From: Pirellulaceae bacterium
GTDB taxonomy: Bacteria; Planctomycetota; Planctomycetia; Pirellulales; Pirellulaceae
Direction of reading: 5' to 3'
NCBI GenBank assembly: GCA_029243025.1
Contig: JAQWSU010000001.1
Location: 1-39,834, forward strand
DNA: 39,834 nt
In this document: piece after piece, positions 33,794-39,834 of the stretch
Numbering within the stretch: the stretch's first letter is position 1
How the letters are laid out: every line of letters starts with the position of its first letter
Translations under genes and position numbers: made by a program
The notes under the pieces: model-generated
Seen by the model: the letters and a program-made list of their open reading frames with translations, nothing else
Databases searched by the model: none
Told to the model about the DNA's origin: nothing

Positions 33794-34444
33794 AGCGATC
33801 GTGCCAAGGGTGCCTTCGTGGCAGTGAACGTGGCCGCACTCAGTCCCACCTTGGCGGAAAGTGAGCTGTTTGGACATTCGCGAGGTGCGTTCACGGGTGC
33901 AGACCAAGAGCGTGTTGGCCTGCTCGTACAAGCAGATGGCGGAACCTTGTTCCTCGACGAAGTGGCGGATATCCCGCTTCCTGTGCAAGTCAAGCTTCTC
34001 AGGGCGCTCGAACATGGCGAAGTGGTGCCGGTCGGTGCAAGCCAACCCGTGCAAACCAATTTCCGTGTTGTCTCCGCAACCCATCAGGATTTGCTCAGTA
34101 AGGTGAAACAGGGAACATTTCGGCATGACCTATTTTTTCGACTCGGAGCGTTTCGCATTAACATCCCCCCGCTTCGAGATCGCCGCGAAGACATTCGTGA
34201 ATTAGCCCAACATTTTCTTGGGCAATTGCACCCGGAAGGAACACGGGCTCAAGTGCTGTCAGATGATGCGATTCTGGAATTAGAACGCCGTCCGTGGTAT
34301 GGAAATGTTCGCGAATTGCGAAACGCGATCGAGCACGCTGTCGTGCTAGCGAGAAGTGGTATCATCGAGCTGGATCACTTGCCACAACCCGGAACTGCTG
34401 GACTCACCGAAAGAGGAAGCCAGCATCGACGATCGTATCGCTAA
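33794..34444 (+). pseudogene. NtrC-family regulator, sigma54 AAA+ core, same frame after the TAA
   Basis: This continues the 33254 frame. It carries the sigma54-contact loop GAFTGA (in [14 protein letters not shown]), Walker [12 protein letters not shown], the FRHDLFFRL and [11 protein letters not shown] blocks and the arginine-finger region [10 protein letters not shown]. It lacks Walker A, which lies before the stop. The frame is then lost after DHLPQP: an extra C in the CCC at 34388-34390 sends it to a stop at 34442. Internal starts such as GTG 33818 are possible, but a core without Walker A would not work. Confidence 0.85.
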
Positions 34445-34655
34445 CCTCGTTCAGCGCTGGGCGGATGCCCAGCTAAGCGATGCTGCGGAAACGGACAACA
34501 TTTATGAGCAATTGCTGCAGTTGATTGAGCCCCCTTTGTTGGAGGCAGCGATGGAAAAATGTCATCGTCAATGTGCCGTGGCCGCGCGTCGCCTAGGGCT
34601 ACATCGGACAACGCTGCGGAAAAAACTCGATCAGTATGAGGCATCCGAAGGATGA
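34391..34655 (+). pseudogene. NtrC-family regulator, C-terminal Fis-type DNA-binding part, +1 frame
   Basis: Removing one C at 34388-34390 joins ELDHLPQP to [14 protein letters not shown] and the acidic linker, then to a Fis-like helix-turn-helix at the end (CAVAARRLGLHRTTLRKKLD). This is the expected last domain of the same regulator, so the three pieces are one gene (33254-34655) with one nonsense and one frameshift lesion. Confidence 0.85.
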
Positions 34656-34805
34656 GTGGTGCCAAATAGATCGACCGTCGAGTCGATCACGGAGCCACAG
34701 GAAAACGTCCCGTAAAATAACGAGACTAGGCAGGACTTAGAGGCGATAAATTCACGCTAATCCTCCCTGTCCCCAAAATCCGAAGATGGCAACACAGGAA
34801 AGTCC

Positions 34806-34854
34806 GAACGGCTCTTGCGATCTAGCCCTGCCGCAACGATCGCAAGAGCCGTTC
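34806..34854. terminator. Perfect 16-bp inverted repeat before the TonB-dependent receptor gene
   Basis: Arms GAACGGCTCTTGCGAT (34806-34821) and ATCGCAAGAGCCGTTC (34839-34854) with a 17-base loop, followed by ATTCTTAT. It sits 22 nt before the receptor ATG. It could terminate the kinase/regulator transcript, or be an attenuator or an operator for the receptor. Confidence 0.7.
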
Positions 34855-34876
34855 ATTCTTATCGAGAGCCAATCGG

Positions 34877-36262
34877 ATGTTTGGCAGTTATTTTCTCGCC
34901 TTTTGCATTGCGTCTAGCCTTTCAGGAATGCTGCCCGCTCAGGATGGAAGTCCAACCATTCGTGTTCAGCTTGTCGATGCGGTCCTTCAAAATGAGCCGC
35001 CAAAAGGCACCTTGCCACCCGTCGAAGTGCGTCCCCCCATCGATGATTTAAGCGGTAACCCGCGAGACGAATCCGAGGGGACACTGCCGCCGATTGAGAT
35101 CCGGCCACCACAAGACACACCAACTTCGAATGCAGTCGCGCGCTCCAATCAGCGATCAGAACAATCGTTAATGTTTCCTTCGCTGTCCGATCAGATAATC
35201 GGTGAACTTGATAGTGGACTTCGTGGAGCACCGCTTTCGATTTTCGATAGCCCACGTGCGATCGACATTGTGACTCCGGAACTACTCCAGGAAAAATCAT
35301 CCATCGACATGGGGCAAGCGCTAGAACAGACGCCTGACGTGCTCATTCAACGTACCGGACGCGGCCAGTCATCGATCTTCATTCGTGGACTCACCGGTCA
35401 ACAAGTGTTAATCATGATCGATGGTGTCCGCATGACGAATGCCTCGTTTCGCGCTGGACCGAATCAGTATTTTAATCTGATTGATCCCAACATGGTTGAG
35501 CGAATTGAAGTCATTCGCGGCGCAGGTAGCGTGCTTTACGGCGGTGATGCCATTGGCGGTGTGGTCAATATCGTGACGAAAAGTGCAAACCGCACGGGTT
35601 ACAACTTCTTGACCGGCGGAACGGTTCAACGATTCAGTACAGCAGACCTTGGTTATACGGGACGGGTCAACGTCGAGGGTTGGGTAGGGTCGATGGGCGT
35701 ATTCACCGGTGGCGGCTACGGAAACTACAACAACCTCGACATTGGCGGCGCCCCTGACGCGCCGGCAGGTTTTGACGTTGGACGACAACCTGCGACAAGC
35801 TGGCGATACCAATCAGCGGACATCAAGTTAAACTATCAACGGTCGAATTGCTCGGAGCTCGTCTTTGCCGTCCAGCGTTATCGCGGAGATGACATTTTTA
35901 GATCGGATCGTTTTCCAGCAAATCGTGAATCCATCTTTGGCCCGCAGATTCGCGACCTCTATTACGTCCGTTGGCAGGGTTGCAATCCGTGCGGGTGCGG
36001 ACTGATCGATTCTTATCAGATCACCGCGTCTCTGCAACGCTTTGACGAGCAGCGTACCGACCGCGATTTTCGACCTGGACGGAATCCACTGCTGACGAGC
36101 GTGCGAGGTTTTGTTGACGAACAAACGGGCATCACCGGATCGTTCCTGAAGAATCTCGACAGCTATGGCACCACCTCCTATGGGTTTGACTGGTACCACG
36201 ACGAAATCGATTCATTTCGAACGGATATCGACGGTCACCCATCGCGCAGGGGGAGTCCCTGA
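34877..36262 (+). pseudogene. TonB-dependent outer-membrane receptor, plug and first part of barrel, frameshifted
   Basis: ATG 34877 starts a signal peptide (to about residue 21). A Pro-rich N-terminal extension carries two copies of TLPPVEVRPP / TLPPIEIRPP, then a plug domain (about 115-235) with DSPRAIDIVTPELLQEK, GRGQSSIFIRGL, LIMIDGVRM, NMVERIEVIRGAGSVLYG and AIGGVVNIVTK, followed by barrel strands. The frame ends at TGA 36260-36262 because of one extra G in GGGGG (36249-36253); removing it joins smoothly to the downstream barrel. Receptors of this type import iron complexes, cobalamin or glycans; the ligand is not deducible. Confidence 0.88.
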
Positions 36263-37163
36263 CGATGCTTATTACTCCCGTTACGGCCTGTTTCTGAATT
36301 GGGATGTTTGGCTAACGGATCTGCTGTTGGCTTCATCGGGCGTGCGATACGAACACGTGGCATCCGGCGCCACAGTGACCGCCAATGACGTGGTAGGCCA
36401 TATCGACCCGGAATACCAGGATTGGATTGGTCAGGTCGGTCTCACCTACGAACTGACTCCGCACCTGCATCTTGTTGGAACAATCAGCGAAGGCTTTCGT
36501 GCACCGAATATCGACGACCTGGCGACCATCAACGACAACGTCTTCATCGGCACACAACTTCCTAACCCGAATCTTCTCCCAGAAACAAGCATCACGTATG
36601 AAGTGGGTACGAAAATCAATACTGACCGATTTCACTCCCAAGTCTTCGCATGGTGGAATGACTTACAGAACTTCATTGTTCGCGGTGCTCCTAACAGCGA
36701 ACTGCTCCTGGAACGTACGAACGCCAATGCGTACCTCAACGGTGTTGAATTATCAGGAGAATATTTAGTCGGATGCAATTGGAGCGTCTACGGAAACTTC
36801 TGGTACACCTATGGCCAGAACACGGAGGCCCGGGAACCCCTCAGCCGCATCCCACCGATGCAAGGAATTTTCGGCCTGAGGCGACGTTGGAATTTCGGCA
36901 ACGATTGGTTCGACCTGTTTGGCTGGATTGTGGACGAACAGGATCGCCTTTCGGCCCGAGACATTTCAGATGTCAATCGAATCCCTCTTGGTGGCGCACC
37001 TGGCTTTGCCACAGTTAACTTCCGATATGGCCGTATGATCTCGGAGCGCCAACGACTCTCGCTGAATCTGGAAAACTTTTTTGACGAGCAATATCGCGTG
37101 CATGGTTCTGGAAGCGACGGACCCGGCATCAACGCGATTTTATCGTACGAACTGCTGCGGTAA
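36254..37163 (+). pseudogene. TonB-dependent receptor, C-terminal barrel, +1 frame
   Basis: This is the continuation of the receptor. After the shift: GVPDDAYYSRYGLFLNWDVW, then GLTYELTPHLHLVGTISEGF and RAPNIDDLA, which are hallmark strands of the barrel, PNPNLLPETSITYEVGTK, and the final LSLNLENFFDEQYRVHGSG, ending in an aromatic/hydrophobic strand (ILSYELLR). Both halves together give about 760 aa, a normal receptor length, so a single-base change separates an otherwise full gene. Confidence 0.87.
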
Positions 37164-37177
37164 GGCGACCGCAGCAG
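37152..37177. terminator. 9-bp hairpin spanning the receptor stop codon
   Basis: CTGCTGCGG (37152-37160) pairs with CCGCAGCAG (37169-37177); the stop TAA lies in the eight-base loop. There is no T-run, so it may be a weak terminator or a 3'-end stabiliser. The 380 bases from 37164 to 37544 contain no gene I can support; a near-repeat TTTTCTAATTCGC/TTTTCTAATTGGC is seen at about 37325-37350. Confidence 0.5.
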
Positions 37178-37544
37178 CGCAAGCGAAAGCCTAGCAACAC
37201 GAATCAACTTTTATGAGCAGGCAAAACTCTGATACGGTGTCCAATTTGCCCGCACACGCCATCACTCAACTGGGCACGCCTGACAATCGAAACCTCCACA
37301 AAGCGAACCGCGAACCTCCTACTTTTCTAATTCGCTTTTTCTAATTGGCTCGGTCCCAGGATGGCCAACCGCTGCTTACCTCGTAACGACGTTGCCCGAG
37401 CAGCTTCCGTTCCCAACGTGGCCCATATTTGGGTTGGCGAGCCGCACGCTATCGAAGATTTCCATGTATGATGGCGTCTGCTGTTGTTGAGGCAAATTCG
37501 CCTTACTCAAATTAGGTTCGAAACGGTTTTCCAGGAACAAACGG

Positions 37545-38951
37545 ATGAAGCCGCTTATCCTCCTATTGTTATGGCTCGTAAACGGACTGTGTTTTAGCAC
37601 GGGAGCGATGGCTTCAGAAGACACTCTGCAACCCTGGAAAGAAAATCCATGGTACTGGAATTATCGTGCAGCCCCCGTCCTGCTGCTGGGCGGCAGCGAT
37701 GACGACAATCTTTTTCAGTGGCCCGAAAAGGAGCTTGGCGCGCAACTCGACCGCTTATCGAATGCGGGTGGAAACGTCATTCGCAACACGATGAGTGATC
37801 GAAAGGACAAGGGATTCGAGGTCTATCCGTTTCAGCAGCGCGACGACGGAAGATATGATCTGCGGGTCTGGAACGACGAGTATTGGCAACGATTCGACCG
37901 CTTGCTGCGCGAAACGGATCGGCGCAATATCATCATACAGATCGAGATTTGGGACCGTTTCGACTACACCGACAGCGGGCGCAGCAACCGGTGGCAAATT
38001 CATCCCTACAATCCACGAAATAATGTGAACTACACGTACGACGAATCCGGCTTTGCAAAACGATACCCTGACCATCCGGGCGCGAACAAACAGCCGTTCT
38101 TCTTCACAACACCCCAACAGCGAAACAATCAGGTTGTACTACCCTATCAGCAACGGTTCGTCGATAAGTTGCTTGATGTGTCTCTGCAGTTCGACCACGT
38201 GTTGTACTGCATTGACAACGAGACCAACGGGCAAGAATCCTGGGGACGCTATTGGGCGACGTACATCAAGCAACGAGCTGCTCAACAGAATAAACGCGTT
38301 CATGTCACCGAGATGTGGGACGATTGGAACCTGACCGCCGAACGCCACAAGTGGACTTTTGATCATCCGGAACTGTATGACTTCGTCGATGTGTCACAAA
38401 ACAACCACAACAAAGGCCAACAACACTGGGACAATTTCTTGCATGTGCGCCGCTATCTGGCGGACAAGCCGCGCCCGATGAACACAACTAAAACCTACGG
38501 TGCCACCGGAAACAAGTTTGGCCACAGTGACCAGGACGCCATTGAGCGATTTTGGCGGCATCTGCTGGCGGGAGCAGCATCAATCCGATTCCACCGCCCC
38601 ACCGCCGGATTGGGACTGAACGAGAAGGCGATCGCCTGCATCCGAGCGGCGCGAAAAATCGAATCGTACGTACCACTCTGGTCGGTGCGACCGGCGAACA
38701 GCCTGCTATCGGATCGCGACGCCAACGAAGCCTATCTCGCCACCGATCAGGAAAAAGCTTGGGTGCTCTACTTTGCTGCAGGCGGGGAAGTCAGCATCGA
38801 TCTGTCTCAAGCAAAGGGTCCGCTTGTCGCTCATTGGATCAACATCGACACGGGTGACAATGGACCCCAACAACAGTTATCCGGAGGCGGGAAGGTCAAG
38901 GTCTCACCGCCAGGAAATGAAAACTGGGCAGCGGCTATCATCGCACCCTAA
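37545..38951 (+). CDS. Exported glycoside-hydrolase-like TIM-barrel protein
   Basis: 468 aa with a signal peptide (about 1-23, GAMASED) and AGGAAC upstream. The start WKENPWYWNYRAAPVLLLGG and RLSNAGGNVIRNTMSDR, then RLLRETDRRNIIIQIEIWDR, DHVLYCIDNETNG (a Glu at the expected acid/base position after strand 4), HVTEMWD, and a C-terminal small beta domain (about 385-468, AWVLYFAAGGEVSIDL) resemble the DUF4038/apiosidase-like or GH5-like planctomycete glycosidases. The substrate is unknown. It is intact, unlike its neighbours. Confidence 0.75.
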   Translation: MKPLILLLLWLVNGLCFSTGAMASEDTLQPWKENPWYWNYRAAPVLLLGGSDDDNLFQWPEKELGAQLDRLSNAGGNVIRNTMSDRKDKGFEVYPFQQRDDGRYDLRVWNDEYWQRFDRLLRETDRRNIIIQIEIWDRFDYTDSGRSNRWQIHPYNPRNNVNYTYDESGFAKRYPDHPGANKQPFFFTTPQQRNNQVVLPYQQRFVDKLLDVSLQFDHVLYCIDNETNGQESWGRYWATYIKQRAAQQNKRVHVTEMWDDWNLTAERHKWTFDHPELYDFVDVSQNNHNKGQQHWDNFLHVRRYLADKPRPMNTTKTYGATGNKFGHSDQDAIERFWRHLLAGAASIRFHRPTAGLGLNEKAIACIRAARKIESYVPLWSVRPANSLLSDRDANEAYLATDQEKAWVLYFAAGGEVSIDLSQAKGPLVAHWINIDTGDNGPQQQLSGGGKVKVSPPGNENWAAAIIAP

Positions 38952-39093
38952 GACATCGCGCCTTTTGGGACAACAACCGGAACGGTTACCGTCGCAACCG
39001 TTATCTGATCGTCCCAATTCAAATCCAAGGTCAAATGCTCGTTGTTCTGCGGGCGTTAATTTGTCTTGCGCGTTCATTGGAGGAATTGAACAC

Positions 39094-39216
39094 ATGACAC
39101 GACTGCTGGTCAAAGTGGCATGGTGCCGCCGACTTTCGTGTTTCCCTGAGTCCGTCGGGCGAGTAAGCGGAGCCTGCGACTGGAGATGCCAAGCAGCTTT
39201 GCGTTGTTGGCTCTGA
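39094..39216 (+). CDS. Very short reading frame with a strong ribosome binding site
   Basis: GGAGGAA (39079-39085) stands at a good distance before ATG 39094, yet only 40 codons follow (MTRLLVKVAW...). The next frame carries a lipobox-like stretch (see the entry from 39186), so this may be the head of a frameshifted gene. The 142 bases before it (38952-39093) show nothing else. Confidence 0.25.
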   Translation: MTRLLVKVAWCRRLSCFPESVGRVSGACDWRCQAALRCWL

Positions 39217-39353
39217 GTCTGTCGGCACTCTTGGGCTGCCAATCATCAAAACAAAAGGCGAAGTCGTGCCGGCTGTTACTGGCGAACGACTTGCTCCTGC
39301 GGGACGGCGAGAGCGGTGAATCTTTCCAGCTCTCAGTAGCTAAGATCGCTTGA
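39186..39353 (+). CDS. Possible small lipoprotein (55 aa)
   Basis: ATG 39186 encodes MPSSFALLALSLSALLGC followed by QSSKQKAK; ALLGC is a good lipobox with Cys18 as the lipidated residue. There is no proper binding site (GGAG touches the ATG), so it may instead be the shifted continuation of the frame starting at 39094. The family is unknown. Confidence 0.35.
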   Translation: MPSSFALLALSLSALLGCQSSKQKAKSCRLLLANDLLLRDGESGESFQLSVAKIA

Positions 39354-39523
39354 CGTCCGGCAGATCGTCGTGGCCTCGCAAGGCGGCGATTGACGCACCC
39401 TTCTACAAGAGCGGGTTTGATCTGACTTTTGATGATTGCTTACGCTGCGTTAATTACCTGAAATCCGCGTTCCACTCATACTGCCAGACGGCGTTTGTTT
39501 GCTCGCCGATGAAAGGTTTTCCG

Positions 39524-39834
39524 ATGCTGTTTTCTCGATTTGTCCTTTTGGCCTCTGCCGGCTTCTTGACGCTTCTCATCAGTCAGCAAGCCGATGCGAG
39601 CCTGATGGTGACGGTAGGCAATATCAATAACGCCGACGCTGACACCGGTTATGGTGCGGTCGATTAAGAATACCGGATCAGTGCCACCGAGGACACCAAC
39701 AGCGAGTACGCAACGTTTCTGAATGCTGTGGCCGCCACCGATACCTACAGCCTTTACAACTCAGATATGTCGTGGGTTAGGGGTGGCATCAGCCGAACCG
39801 GACCGTCCGGTAAGTGTGGGGTGTGGCGCGAGTG
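39524..39834 (+). pseudogene. SUMF1/FGE-like (PEP-CTERM-type) exported protein, in-frame TAA, runs off window
   Basis: ATG 39524 follows AAAGG and starts a signal peptide (FVLLASAGFLTLLISQQADA). The mature start SLMVTVGNINNADADTGYGA, then after the TAA at 39665-39667 the same frame EYRISATEDTNSEYATFLNA and LYNSDMSWVRGGISRTG, follow the pattern of planctomycete formylglycine-generating-enzyme-like secreted proteins (usually ...GAVxYEYRI...EVTNxQY..FLN). The TAA stands where a Tyr is normal. The last residues before the window end (GKCGVWRE) also look off pattern. These proteins often are not true sulfatase activators. Confidence 0.7.

Noticed and set aside
34670-34876. Cobalamin riboswitch before the TonB-dependent receptor
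   Set aside because: AGGAAAGTCCG is weakly like part of a B12 box, but the GCCACTG and other core segments are absent.
33188-39667. TAA recoded as a sense codon (for example Tyr)
   Set aside because: Many intact genes in the window end at TAA at the proper family length (such as 3401, 9255, 11219 and 20404), so TAA is a normal stop here.

Overview
The window looks like a planctomycete chromosome of the Pirellulales/Rhodopirellula type. It holds many exported sulfatases, PVC-type large gene families (DUF1552, DUF1592/1588/1585 with heme c motifs, a membrane-bound-dehydrogenase-type propeller protein), Tat and Sec signal peptides, and a PEP-CTERM/SUMF1-style gene. All assignments come from reading the sequence and recalling families; no database search was run.

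Region 1 (1-3.4 kb) is an accessory island edge. The window opens inside the second half of a Cas12b (C2c1, type V-B CRISPR) effector: RuvC-II, Nuc-type region and RuvC-III are present, and the RuvC-I half lies upstream of the window. Downstream are a candidate tracrRNA (about 1539-1645), one well-formed 36-nt repeat (1853-1888), a 37-nt spacer and a degenerate second repeat exactly 73 nt on. A small orphan reading frame with a strong intrinsic terminator and a tyrosine recombinase follow. cas1, cas2 and cas4 are not in view.

Region 2 (3.9-29.3 kb) is a compact plus-strand cluster for exported polysaccharide or sulfated-glycan breakdown. It encodes a 1743-aa NodB-like/FG-GAP/propeller/HEAT/cytochrome c/CBM-like protein, a small membrane protein, five sulfatases, a CehA/McbA-type metallohydrolase, a BNR/sialidase-like protein, a GHL10-type glycoside hydrolase, a DUF1552 / unknown / DUF1592 operon, an exported nitrilase-fold amidohydrolase and a PI-PLC-like phospholipase. 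Two sulfatases have non-canonical formylglycine motifs (C-T-V-S-R and C-S-Q-S-R). Several genes overlap by 4 nt and look translationally coupled.

Region 3 (29.3-37.2 kb) has an alpha/beta hydrolase converging on a minus-strand tonB, then a divergent sensor kinase / NtrC-type sigma54 regulator pair and a TonB-dependent receptor. This set is damaged: an early TAA in the kinase, a TAA plus a +1 shift in the regulator, and a +1 shift in the receptor.

Region 4 (37.5-39.8 kb) has an intact exported glycosidase-like protein, small fragmentary reading frames, and a SUMF1/FGE-like gene with another in-frame TAA that runs off the window. The lesions all fall after 33 kb, while about 25 kb of uninterrupted large genes before that show none. 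This suggests real local decay (or a local sequence-quality problem) of a TonB uptake and signalling locus.
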